Source of the DNA: Branchiostoma floridae
Taxonomy: Eukaryota; Chordata; Leptocardii; Amphioxiformes; Branchiostomatidae
Assembly (NCBI RefSeq): GCF_000003815.2
Contig: NC_049980.1
Coordinates: forward strand, 8,047,558-8,111,557
Length of the DNA stretch: 64,000 bases
Direction: 5' to 3'
The notes below the pieces were generated by a model. The model was given only the letters and a program-made list of their open reading frames with translations, did no database searches and had not been told where the DNA came from. A program made the translations under genes and the position numbers. Positions 34,513 through 50,300 of this stretch are shown piece by piece. Numbering within the stretch: the stretch's first letter is position 1; every line of letters starts with the position of its first letter.

Positions 34513-37500
34513 TGAATGAATGATTTTATTTGTAAAACATTGCAGCTTGGTAGCTGAATTGCGAGTTACATTACACTAATTGTGGGTTATCTCCACATAC
34601 ATAAATTAACACAATCATCGTGAGTAAAACTAGGCTATTGAATCTCTGCATAAATCTACACGGTATATTCCGACAGTTTACACAGACACTGACTAAGATA
34701 CACTTTAGGACACTAGTCGCCACTTGCGTACAGTAGATCTAAGGCACGTGGGATGAAGGACAACGCATGTCTTTTAGTCTTGCTGATCATTGTTGCACGA
34801 TATGGTCTTCTGCTGCGTAGACCGTAGTGAGTGTCCGTGGGGCTAGTTAAGAATGCCCAGAGTGGAGAAGACTCATCCTGAAGGGTATGTTCAAGAGTTC
34901 TCAGTGTAGCTCTCTCACGTCTACTAGCTAGTGTTGGGATAGAGTCAGCAGAAAGTCCAATGATTCTCATACAACGCTTTTGAACAGATTCAAGAGAGTC
35001 CGAAAGATGATTTGGCAATCCTCCCCACACAGGGCTCGCGTACTCGAGGATCGGTCTGATGAACGTTAGGTAAATCTGGGTTAAGACGTCTACAGAGAGA
35101 CCCGCCTTCTTAGCGATGCAAAGGTAGTAAATCCTCGGCCGGACTCTGCTCAGCATGTATTGTATGTGAGTATCCCAGGTGAGGTCATAAGAGATGTGGA
35201 CACCAAGTAGCTTGAAGGTGGTGACCCTTTGAATCTCATTACCAGCTATGGTAGGATGGGGAGGAAAGGGTATATTAGCCTCTTTCCTGGTGCTGATTAC
35301 CATGTCCTTGTTTTTTTTGCCATTTGCTGCAAGGGAGAAAGACTTGCCCCATTCATCAATACAGTCCAGCGCAAGTTGGGTCTGTCCAGGTAATGACCCC
35401 ATGAGAAACTCTGAAGTTGTCAAGTCGTCAGCATATTTAACCGGAGAGACAGACATTGGCAACTTAACGTCCAGAGTATTTATACAAATCACAAACAGAA
35501 GCGGCGAAAGCAAGCCACCTTGAGGAACAGCAGCCAAGACTTTATGGGGTTTTGACTGACATGAACCCCACTTTACCATCTGGGTCCGGTCTTCAAGGTA
35601 GCTGGAGATTGTAGACCATAGGTCCTGCCGGATACCCAAGTCTGCCAGAGTCCGTAGGAGTTGGCCATGGTCAATTGTGTCGAATGCACGAAGTCAACAA
35701 AGACGGCATGGATATCCATTTTTGGACTGCTGTTTAGTGCGTCATTCCATGATTGTAAAATGTGGATAAGTGCAGTGACTGTCGAGCGTTTTGCAAGAAA
35801 ACCATGCTGTGAGGGAATCAATTGGCTTTCAGTGTCTCGTAAGAGAGCATCTTTCAGCAGACCCTCAAACACTTTCCCCACACTACTGACAAGGGAAATC
35901 TGTCTGTAGTCCAACGGAAATTGGGGTCTAGGTTTCTTGGGGACTGCTCTCACCATGGCGTGTTTCCACATGCTAGGGAATGTGCGGTTTTGGACACAAG
36001 AGTTGTAAACGTCGCACAAGACTGGTGCAAGCTTTTTTCATGGAAAACTTTCAGAGTCCATGATGGGATTTGGTCAGGGCCCGCACCTTTCCGACCGTTC
36101 ACCTTTCTCAGTCTTGACTTTATCTGACCAATGCTAAAGAGTGGCAAAGATGACTGTGACAACTTGTGGGCTACATCCTGTACAGTTGGTACATTCCGGT
36201 CAACCAAGCCCCATACGGAGGCGAAGTGTTCAGCGAGAATGTCGCACTCACGTTGTAGAACTTGAAGGTCAGTACTGGAATTAGCTTGTTTGTCATTTCC
36301 CATACCCATGAGGGTTTTGATGGACTTAAACCACTGACCAGTGTCGGAATGCCTCAGGTGTTCTACCTCCTTTTGATAATATCGTCGTTTTGCATGTTTG
36401 ATTTGTTTAGCTACGAGGTTACGGAGTTTAGAATACACTGTAGTATTACCAGCACGGAAAGCCTGTTGCCTTTTGACTATCAACTCTTTGATTTTGACTG
36501 ACATCCAAGGCTTGTCATTTGTAGTGATTCTTAACTTCCTTGCAGGAACAGCCTCGTTAAGTATAGATTCTACTAATGATGTAAAAAGAGCGACCTTCGT
36601 CTGGGGATCTGGGGTCTCGTACACAAGTGAGAAGTCCGTTGTGTTCATAAGAAGGCCTAGTCTCCTCATGGCATCCGGTGTACACTGTCTTCGCGTGATA
36701 TAGCACGGAGGCTTGGAGGGCCATGGACCAGATGCCCATAGGATGGATTGATGGTCCGAAGACCCAATAGGAGGAAGGTGAGCAGGAGATGTGTACATGT
36801 GATGAACATTAGTAAAAATGGAGTCCAGCTGGTTGTCACCTCTTGTGGCATGTGTAACAACTTGTTTCAGTCCGTACCTGTGGCATAGAGGGTGTGACTT
36901 GAACTTGTTCGTGTCACCGAGGATTACAATTCCAGGCTGAGAAAAGTTACGCTCAATGTTGTCGAGGCAACGCCCAAGGTACTAGTACTCAGTAACTTCG
37001 TTATCTGATTTGGAGGACCGAGACGACTTTGGCGGATTGTACAGAACACCGACAACAAGGGAGTTCAAACCTCGAGGTAGACGGGTAGGCCTGATCCACA
37101 ACCATAGCGCTTCGTGACCATCTTGCTCGAGGCTCGAAAGTCGCTTGTGTTGAAGTTCGGAAGCAATGTACAGTGCAACTCCTCCACCCGCACGGGACGT
37201 CCGGTCACGTCTGTGAACAGTAAATCCCGGTAATGACACTAAGGAGTCGGTAATGTCATCATTCAGCCACGTTTCTGTCACAGCAACGATGCTGGTTCCG
37301 TTGGCCAAAGAGACAGTGTGCAGTTCATCGGTCTTATACCTGAGCGAGCGAACGTTCGCAAGAAGGATACTTGGAAGTTTCATGTGTCTTTGTTGACTTG
37401 ATGACTTCGCATCGATTTGGATTGGGCGCAGCTGTGCGATGCGGTCCACACATTGATGCATCCCCAAACCTGATTTGCATGTGAACGTTGGGAAGGGCCG

Positions 37501-37930
37501 GGGACGATGGCCGACAATCGTAGTGATTTTGCGTACCTTATTTCTTCCAGCCTTTGTCCCACGAGGTCTGCGCAATAAACCATGATGTCTGAGGTTGTCT
37601 TTGACTTTTTCCCTTGTCTGTGGGTCAACCATGGGCATGGCACGTCGCAGACTCTTGAGGAATTCCAGTGAGTAACGGCAGATCCCAGGGGACGCCATTG
37701 TTCCAGCTACACACAGGCCGACACAGTTTGACGATCGTACGACTGTAATAATCCCAAACAGTACGTAATTCCAGTCCAGAACAATCTTCACAAGTTCATG
37801 TAACACATAAGACATACATATTGCACGTTCCCGACATAAAAGACTGGTTGAGGACACCAGAAGCACTCCCGCAGAGGAGAGGTAGAAAACCGCGGCTGCC
37901 CCTGCAGGAGCGCCGACTAACTCAATTTAG
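34513..37930 (-). mobile_element. Non-LTR retrotransposon (CR1/L2/Jockey-like), near complete
   Basis: About 3.4 kb on the minus strand, ending in a 3' simple tail (minus reading 'caaataaaatcattcattca') at 34513-34533. It codes for an apurinic-type endonuclease followed by a reverse transcriptase. The 5' limit is not sharp; coding potential starts by 37866 and G+C-rich sequence goes on to about 37920. No ORF1-type protein is recognised. Beyond it lies a truncated TIR DNA element, so it may have inserted into or next to that element. Confidence 0.85.
34713..37866 (-). pseudogene. LINE endonuclease-reverse transcriptase, broken ORF
   Basis: The reading frame runs from 37866 (a possible internal start is at 37698). 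The endonuclease part shows L-L-A-N-V-R-S-L, T-E-T-W-L, G-G-G-V-A-L-Y-I, and later L-G-D-T-N-K-F and S-S-D-H. An in-frame TAG at 36984-36982 interrupts it (between T-E-Y and Y-L-G-R). The frame continues to the A-homopolymer near 36040, where it shifts, and shifts again near 35695 within the F-V-D-F...A-F-D-T-I-D-H motif. The reverse transcriptase motifs are clear: P-Q-G-G-L-L-S-P-L-L-F and K-Y-A-D-D-L, then I-R-P-I-L-E-Y-A-S-P-V-W in the C-terminal part. The stop is at 34713. Three lesions in about 3.1 kb suggest a fairly recent, now inactive copy, or sequencing errors in the homopolymer case. Confidence 0.88.
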
Positions 37931-38040
37931 GCCGGGACCAATAGAAAACGACTTTGTGACATTTTTGGGACCGTAGGAAAATAACCTACACCAGAATGTC
38001 AACCCGTCAAACGTTTTTCTAGCGCGCTACTCAGCTACTG

Positions 38041-38740
38041 TCATACCAAGTCATACACATAAGAAATAAAGCTTCACAAAACACTACAAATATTGGTCTT
38101 CAAATGTTTGTTGAGTAGAAGACCGGCCATACGCCCCAAAGATGTGTTACTCTTACAAATGATTCGTACCGTCTATAAAAATGAAACGTCGAGTGATGTC
38201 GAATATGTTTCCCAATACGTACACAGAGTTTTTTTGTGATTTTGGCGTTGTCGTTTTTCGTAATGATTTTGTTAGTCGGGCCGCCGCATTCAGTGCATTT
38301 CGCCCATTTCCCATGAAAACACGGCCTGGATTGTGAAAGATTTAGCCCTCCTCGCGGGAGACAAAAAGCACAATCACAATTCTACTGTCAAAAGAAAGCT
38401 AATATATCATAAAATTAGAATTTTTATTTATGTTTGTCTGAATTGGTCACCAGCTTCCAAAGAGAGCAAATTCCAAAAGCGGGGCAAGTTAGGGCGCACT
38501 GTCTAACGCAGCTCAAAATCGGAATTTATATTCACGATAACGTCCTCGGTGTTTGCCAGTTGTAACGCGGAGGGTGAAGGGTTCATGAACAGTATGGATG
38601 CCTTCCTTATTCAAGTATGGTCTCTAGATGAATGTGTTAAAAATTAATTGATCAAAACTTGACCACTCTTTGGCAACTAGTGATGGAGCGCCGTGAGTTC
38701 GAGCGCGTAAAAAAGCGGGCATCTTAGGGCGGCCCCCGCT
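38041..38740 (-). mobile_element. 1.08-kb TIR element, truncated second copy
   Basis: Reverse-oriented relative of 11226-12010: it ends with the TIR 'catcttagggcggcccccgc' at 38721-38740, and contains 'cttcaaatgtttgttgagta' followed by 'gaagaccggcca', the reverse complement of 11925-11960. The match fades at about 38045, so the other terminus is missing on the side of the LINE. Confidence 0.75.
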
Positions 38741-38747
38741 ACATGTC

Positions 38748-38830
38748 AATAATAATAATAGCCTTTATTGCACATTCATGCCCTATCGTATATCGGGCTA
38801 AGTACAGGCATATAGATACAAAAGGTAGTA
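38748..38830 (-). mobile_element. LINE 3' end fragment
   Basis: Minus-strand reading: 'cctgtacttagcccgata', then 'gaatgtgcaataaaggct' and an (ATT)n tail. Short 5'-truncated non-LTR retrotransposon end, related in layout to 19430-19530. Confidence 0.55.
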
Positions 38831-39005
38831 ATGCAGTACACATGGTTTCTAAAACATGTCATAGTGGTCAGTATAGATATTTAACGGCCCGGTAAGAATA
38901 AAGATTAAAACAAGAATTGATAGATAAGAACGCCCCATCGTCTTGGGACGGACGGGGAACAGTCAACGACGCAAGAAACGGGTCTGAGACGTGATTGTAA
39001 CAGTT

Positions 39006-39011
39006 TTTATT
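39006..39011 (-). promoter_or_regulatory. Candidate poly(A) signal of cathepsin H
   Basis: AATAAA on the minus strand about 70 bases after the stop codon of the cathepsin H gene. Chance occurrence cannot be excluded in A/T-rich sequence. Confidence 0.45.
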
Positions 39012-39079
39012 ACAATTTATAGAATTATTCTGCAATAAAGACAGCTCCAAAATCGTAATTTCTGTTAAAATCGTGCGCA

Positions 39080-43115
<4,036 letters not shown>

Positions 43116-44353
43116 TTTTTAGTGCTCGAGTAGTTAAAATGGGGACGGACCAAATGGATCGGAGGGGTGTGTGAAAATGTGCAATAAATGTCCCATAGCA
43201 GACTTGTGTGAGGTTGTGATCATTACTGAAAAGAATAATTCATATTTATATCAGAATACACAGCGCGTTGACGAAGATCCCGGTTAACGTATTTTCAAAA
43301 GGACTGGCGTGCACAATTTGGTCTGTTATAACAGAGGTTAGCTTGATCAATGATGCATGTAATCGACAACAAAGGCTCGTGGGGGTCTCCAAATGATCAG
43401 CTGACAGTCCCGTGATTTTTTTCAGGAAACGGAAGGTCACATTGTTGGGATGACATTGATGACAATGTCAGGTTTTGCCTTGATCCCAAGTCTTCCATCT
43501 CAAGCTTTTACATTTCATAGTATCACGTTATACGCCCCTATGCCCCGATTGTAACCTGTATCAATACAGCAGGTGTATTTACGATATAAGTTTTCGCCTT
43601 TACCGCGACAAAGGGAAACTTTGGATAAGTCCCTGCATAAACAACTATTTATTGTCACCATTGGGCGTAGCTGTTGGTTACCATATACCAGGCTCCACAT
43701 GTCACTGGAAAATAGTGGAGATGGTAGTAGTGCAAATTGGCTAAATAAAAAAATAAAAAAAACTATAAATTTTAGTTATCCGGCAGTTACTTAGAGACTG
43801 TACTTTTTGGTCGGCTAACGTTAACTACTTTAGTGTGTTCTGGCGACATGTGGATACTGGTAGCTAGAGTCTAGCTGTTGGTTAGAAAGTTTGGCTATTT
43901 CCGCACATTTGTAAATGAACCTAATTTCCAACTTGACGCCTTCAAGCAAGACAGAAAGCTGTTTATGTGGTGTGACCATAGACAAGGGGGCGTTACCTGC
44001 GCAAATATTGACCTGCCCAGGGTTATTATGATAACGACATAACGTCAGAAAATCGTACAAGCAGAAACAACTACAATATACTACTGATTCGCTGGTTTGC
44101 AAGAAATCATCAATTTTCGGAATCATCAATTCCCCCACATCTGAGCTCTCCAAGCCCGATTTTAGACAAGATCGGGGATTCCCTTGAAATCAACTCAGGT
44201 CAAAGTTGAAAATGACGTAACTCACTTTCCCTCCACCAATCACAGGCCAGCTATCGGGATTTCCCGCCCGCCATTCAGAACTTGTATTTTTGAAGGGTTG
44301 ACTGTACGATTATGTACATTTTTCATCAGTAGTAGGCGACAAACAGCTACAAC
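43116..44353. other. Divergent intergenic region between CTSH and TUBGCP4
   Basis: The two genes point away from each other and are 1.24 kb apart. No gene or repeat boundary is evident. A short A-rich low-complexity run is at 43745-43765. It must contain the promoters of both genes; no reliable TATA box stands out. Confidence 0.5.
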
Positions 44354-47300
44354 ATGCTTCACGAGGTGCTACTGGCCCTCAGTGGATACCCCGGCAACAT
44401 ATTTGTAGAGAAGGACGGTAGTTTGGAGGTTGGTTTCAATAATTTGATTGTTTTCGATGATGGGGGAGGGGGGCGTTATGACATTTTATTTTACGGTGAT
44501 AAAATTTATTAAAAGAATAGGTCACAGAAACTACTAATAGCATTAGAACCTGGAAGATTATTAGCACTAGCTAAGAAATGCATCTAGAATGTATGGAATA
44601 TTGTTACAGAGAACCACATGCACTGTTGAAAATACGTAGAACTGATATGAATTGACATCTCGTGCATTTTTTGACTGTCTAAAAATGTCGAGATTTGCTT
44701 TGGGTAAAAGTGACAGTATTGTCGTGTGGCATAATGGTTAAGTTGGTATGACCCAAAGGCCCAGGGTTTGAATGCCCTGACATGCCACGATGTCACAAAA
44801 TATCCTCACTTCACTCAGGTGGAATTGAGTTGGGTTGGTTAGGAACATCCCTTTAATAGGATGTAAAATGAAGGTCCTATGTAACAGTATGTTAGAGGAG
44901 AACCACATTTAAACAACCCAACACACTTATGGAAAGGTTTTCTTCCCAGTGTGATTTGATTTAAAAAAAAACAGGTGTGGGAAAAATTGGCATCCACACA
45001 ATCTTTCTGTATTCCCCACACATCTGCTTGCAGATCATGACTACGGCAGTTTATTTGGATTTTTTACGTGTGTATTTTCAGGTTGTTCCAGATCTACCAT
45101 TCATCCATCCCAGCGAGCAAGAGATCCTGTCTTCCCTTTGTAAACTTGGCACGTTCTACATGAAGTTCAAAGCCTTCACAACAAAGTATGGTGGGGCACC
45201 AATTCACCCTGGTACAGAGGAAGGTAAGTCAAATTAGTAGTGAATGTGTGATACTTGTGGTGTAGGAAAATGATGCTGTATTGTAGGTGCAGCAGTTGCT
45301 CATGTTTCCAGTATGTTAACAGTCAGAACACATTTTTGTAAGGCTTTGAGACACATTGGAATAAATGTTATTCAATGCAAATTGCAAAAAGTTCTGATAA
45401 AGGTTTGGTTTACCTTTAACATGGTGATGTCACTGGAAATGCAGCCTTTGCAACACAAAGTTAGGAGGGGAAGCATCTAATTTAGCTGTCTGTGCCTGTG
45501 TAGCTTGTAAAAATCATACCAGTAGCATGGGCAATGCTGTGTCCTTTTTAACATCCCCAATGGAGCGCAATTGACAGTTTGCGGTGGTGACTAGACCCGG
45601 ACGCCCACTTTCAGTTCAATTTTCAAATGGCTATGGGAGTCGTGATTTATGATGGACTGGTGTAATATGGGTAAGACCTTGACTTTGCTGTAGATTTAGC
45701 ATATTATAGAAGGCTTATGAACCTAACTTTTTAGTTAACTTTAAACCTGTGGTGATAGTTGTCCTTTTATTTAATTTCAGCCCACACCTCCGACCTCCAT
45801 GGACTGTACCTGATCGCGTTCTGCAGTGGAGTGGAGAGAGTTCTGGAACCCTACAGACAGGCACTGCTCACCCTGGAGCGCGAGGTAGGTCTAGATGGTT
45901 TATGTACTCTCCAGCAGATATAGGGATCTGGCTGTATGGAGAATGATCCGGATCTTTACATCTGCTTGGAGCTTAATATTCAGATTTCTGTGATGAAGTT
46001 TGTAACTTTCATTCAACACAGCGAAATTGTGTACCTCGAATTTTTGGTTGGACATCAGTTTACTTTATTCAGGAGTGATGATTCAATTACCCTGTGAATT
46101 TTTGTAATTGCCTGGTAAGCGATATTGGCCCCTGTCTCTGTTGACTGGTGTACCTCTAATTGGACAGGTTATCCCTTTCATTCAACCCCAGCAAAACTTG
46201 CTAAACTTTGATATGGATCTTCGACACAGATAAGCTTTCATCCTAGTTCTGGATTCAAACATTAAATAACTTTTGTAAGAACTTTCACTAAAGAATCTTT
46301 TCACCATTCCTATTTGTTTGTTAGATCCTGGAGGACCCTCAGCTGACCGTCTTTCACGTCCAAACTGAACTGATGCAGGTAAGTTCCTTTATTTTTTGTT
46401 GTTTTGGAGGAACAGCATATTTGTATATGTAACATTTACTGAGACTCGGGCACATGAAAGATAGGTAGAAAACAGATATCAAACCCAACATCCCCCAGTC
46501 TATAATTTGCACTTCTGTACAGCTAAAGTTTGCATACCTGGTGGAGAGTTCAAAGTGGCAGATTTATGTCACCTGGTGGTTTAATGTTAATGGAGGTTAC
46601 ATGTCATTACCAGTATGTACAAAATTACATCTTTGATTTCTTCATTTATGTACAGTGCATTTGGTATCCTCAACTACGTGCCTGAAAATTATCATGTTTT
46701 TTTGTTAGGCTCTGCAAGCTATGTGCTCTGACTATGATATAACAAACTAACATTGTAACATTTTGTATGAGCTCCAATCATGCAGTCAATATGCAGTTAT
46801 AAGTTCTAAGCTCCTCTTGCAGTAATGACCTTCTGTTATGTGTTCCTCCCAGTACAAGCTGCTATTCCCAGCCATTGCATCAGTGATCAGACAGGTGGAG
46901 AGCCAGCGAGCACACGGCTGTTACATCCTGGAGATTCTGCACAAAAACTCCTTCTGTGGGATGCCGGAGGTCAGGAGTGCCATGGAGATGTAAGTAACAA
47001 ACTGTGCTGAGCTGTAATAGGTACGTTTCATTGAGTTGCTTTGCTGTTATGAGACTGTTGCTGAGTGGTAATTTTTATTTTTATTTTTTTTTCCAAAAAA
47101 TAGGAGCGAGCGAATCCGTGAACCAAGAAATTAAATTGGTGTGGCCTTAAGATTCTATGCATATATATATTTGTACTTTGAGTGTAAGCGATTGCAGTTA
47201 TGGCTATAATGGTAGCGTGCGCAGTCCAGTGGTTAGCAGCCCTAACTCTGGAACTAGAAGCCATCGGTTTGATTCTGGCCGTGTCGCTTACCTGACATGC

Positions 47301-50300
47301 ACGCTACCAGAAAGGGTTGCAACCCCTAGGACACAACTTTCAGCTGTTCAGAGTTGTCAGCATTCATTGCCCTTGTTGAAAAAAGCTAGGGGAATTTCTC
47401 TGGTACAATAAACCTGTAAATACTGTATATTCTGTCTGTCTCCACTGTCACAACCAGTGGACACCTCTTTAGTGGGTTTGAGATCACTTTCACCTTTATT
47501 TCTTGCAGCTATGGCTCATGGACTTAATTGGTCTCATAAGTTACAAACACATATATGGTAACATTGAATGTAGCTCAGCTTTGTATGATCCTTTTATTGT
47601 CTGTGTATTTTCTTAACCAGCAAATGTTTACTCCATGTCCACAGTGTAACATGATCATAGTTGTTAACACTGACTAAACCTTCACTTCATCAGAATACTG
47701 TACTATTGCCATGGAGTGCTCTACAAGCAACTGTCAGCCTGGCTGCTGCATGGACTCCTGTTGGACAGATATAGTGAGTTCTTCATACACCAAGGAAAGG
47801 TGTGTACTGCGGCAAAACCTTCCTATTCATACATATGTCAATTGGGAAGGTAAAACTACTAAAATGCAGTGGAAAGAGAGCGATGGGCTCCGCCTTCTAA
47901 TACCATACCCTAGACACAGTGGAGAACAACCCACTACCCCTATGATCTCAATAAGGCTATGAGACTCAAAATACCCCCTTGCACACTTGTAAACGCCACC
48001 ACATTTAACTTCATTTTAAACCCAGGTACTGAGGTAGCAATAGTGCTACCTGAAATTTTGCAATTGGAACACCACTTTTCTCCCACCTACGTGCATAAGC
48101 TTTTATATTTATTTCTTGTGAAACAACCAGAGGGGCGAGTAAGAACAGAAAGAAACAACACCCCGACTCCCGGGATTCGAACCCGCGCCGAACCTGGGCA
48201 GCCGGATCACAAATCGAACGTGCAAACCGTTCGGCCAAAGGGCTTAAGCCGTTAGGCGTCTTCGGTTTAGCAGTCCTTGAACACCACTGTTACACTACTC
48301 CCCCTTTTCTTTTCAAGATTCGTCCTCGAATCTCCGAGATCGACATCCCTGTGTGGCACATACTAGCCTGTTAATCACAGGGTCGGCATGGGAACCAATG
48401 AAACAACCAGAGGGGCGAGTAAGAACAGAAAGAAACAACACCCCGACTCCCGGGATTCGAACCCGCGCCAAACCCGGGCAGCCGGATCACAAATCGAACG
48501 TGCAAACCGTTCGGCCATAAAGGCTTAAGCCGTTAGGCGTCTTCGGTTTAGCAGTCCTTGAACACCACTGTTACACTTGATTAAGATAAAACATATTAAG
48601 TAGTTACATGGGAAAGATAATGGATATTACATGTATAACCATTAACTTGGAAGTGGGGCAACCTTAAATGTTGATGGTGCAGCCTGAAAAAAGTATTTTG
48701 AGCACTGCATTTTTATCTCTGCACATTATGTTTCATTACACCTGAGCTTCAGGTTAGTTGTGCTTAACATGTTTTGTGTTGCTGATGCTGCAGGTGTTGG
48801 CAGATGCTGCCCGAGCAGGAAGCCAGGGTGATGATGATGACCTGGGGATCGGAGGGCTGTCAGGGAAGCAGCTGAGAGAACTCATGGTAGGCTTGATGTC
48901 TCTCTTTAGGTTGTCTTCCATCCTTGTTTTCCGAAATAGTTGATTTTATTGGGGTTGTAAGACAATACAATACTTGTGGGTTAGCAGAGGCTGACATTAC
49001 AAACATCAATACACAAGATTGTCCATAAAATTGAATAATAAACAAAGTTTAATGTGGGAACAATTCACTGCTGCAATGCAGAGAGATTTTTTTGACTTAA
49101 ATATCCTTGCTTGAACCAAAGACTGATTGATTCAAGTAAGTTATCCTTGATAGACTTCTAGTTCGCAGAATTTCTCTGCCTGTCATCCCCTACCACTATT
49201 CACAACAGCCTCTTGGAATTAAGAAGTTAAATTTGATTTATTGGATTGATGATTTGTACATTTAATAGCACATTGTTAGCAGATAAACAATCAGAAATCC
49301 AACAATTTTATCATTCTACCCATAAAAGTCTTGGGCAGTGTACATACCATACCTTTGCAAGTTGTATACTAGCTGGCATTTGTTGCAGATGGCCACCCAA
49401 CACCAAGTCCACTGTTTTGATTTTCTAAGGTGTGTTCTGACCATATGTAGCTCCCCCTGCTGGTTGGGGTTTGGTATTGCACTATGCTGCACAAGTTCTG
49501 ACCACGATTTACCCCTGAATATATACCATCTTGGAGTAATAAGATCTGGTGTGTGAACAATGGATAGGGTGGAAGGCTGATGTCCACAATGGATATGGGC
49601 AGTGCTAATGGTACAAAACACTGAAAGGCAACCTTGTATGTTTTACTAGTAACCTGCCATGCCAACAATATAGTTGTTATACCCTGTTGTGAAGTTGAGT
49701 TGGCCACCTGAGATGCCACGATGGATCCAGTTACAGCAGTTACTGACCTCTGGGAGTATCTGTTTCAAGTGGAGAAAAAAAAAGGAATGAATGGTGAAAA
49801 GGTGCTGCAATGTTAGGAACTTCCTGTGTCAACACCATTGATGCAGTAAGGTCATGGTCTTGGGCCAGTGCCCAGTACCACATCTTATAACATTCAACAC
49901 TTTCTTATCATTTGTATTATACCATCCTCTCATCTTAATCCCTAACTGTTGCTTGTAGAACTGGTACTTTATAGTCACCAAGGATTCAAATTCAATTAGC
50001 AACAGTTGTCTGAAGTTACCAGATATCTTAGGACTATTGAGGCATTGAATTGACCAGTCCTCAAAATGGCTTCCAACCAATTGGGAAAGGACCAAAGAAC
50101 CACGAGAACAGGTGTGTTTCTCCCAACAGTGGACTTCCGTTTCAGCAGTGGTCCACCCAGTGATGACAGGTGTTACAAAGAAGATGTCCAGGTTTCTGGT
50201 GCAAGCAGTGTTGATACCCCTTCCAGTGAGACAGGTGTAGCAAAGGAACCATGTTTGGAGTCCGTGCCAGAGCAGTCTACTGGAGAAATGGATCAGGGAA

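Larger units (their letters stand above)
48119..48575 (-). mobile_element. Miniature LTR (TRIM-like) element with tRNA-like LTR
   Basis: Two direct repeats, 48119-48294 and 48399-48575 (176 and 177 bp, about 97% alike), begin TG and end CA and enclose 104 bp. The whole is flanked by the 4-bp repeat CTTG (48115-48118 and 48576-48579). On the minus strand, TGGTTCCCATGCCGA starts one base after the 5' LTR, as a tRNA primer-binding site would. The 3' LTR is preceded by a 17-base purine run (plus-strand CTCCCCCTTTTCTTTTC, 48298-48314), as a polypurine tract would be. The size and lack of coding fit a TRIM. Each LTR carries, on the minus strand, an A box TGGCCGAACGG and a perfect B box GGTTCGAATCC. 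Two tandem SINEs are the alternative, but they would not explain the TG-CA ends, target duplication, primer site and purine tract. It lies antisense in TUBGCP4 intron 6. Confidence 0.72.

Noticed and set aside
48119-48575. CRISPR-like or satellite repeat interpretation of the two 176-bp repeats
   Set aside because: Only two units, with TG-CA ends, primer-site and purine-tract candidates and a target duplication; eukaryotic context.
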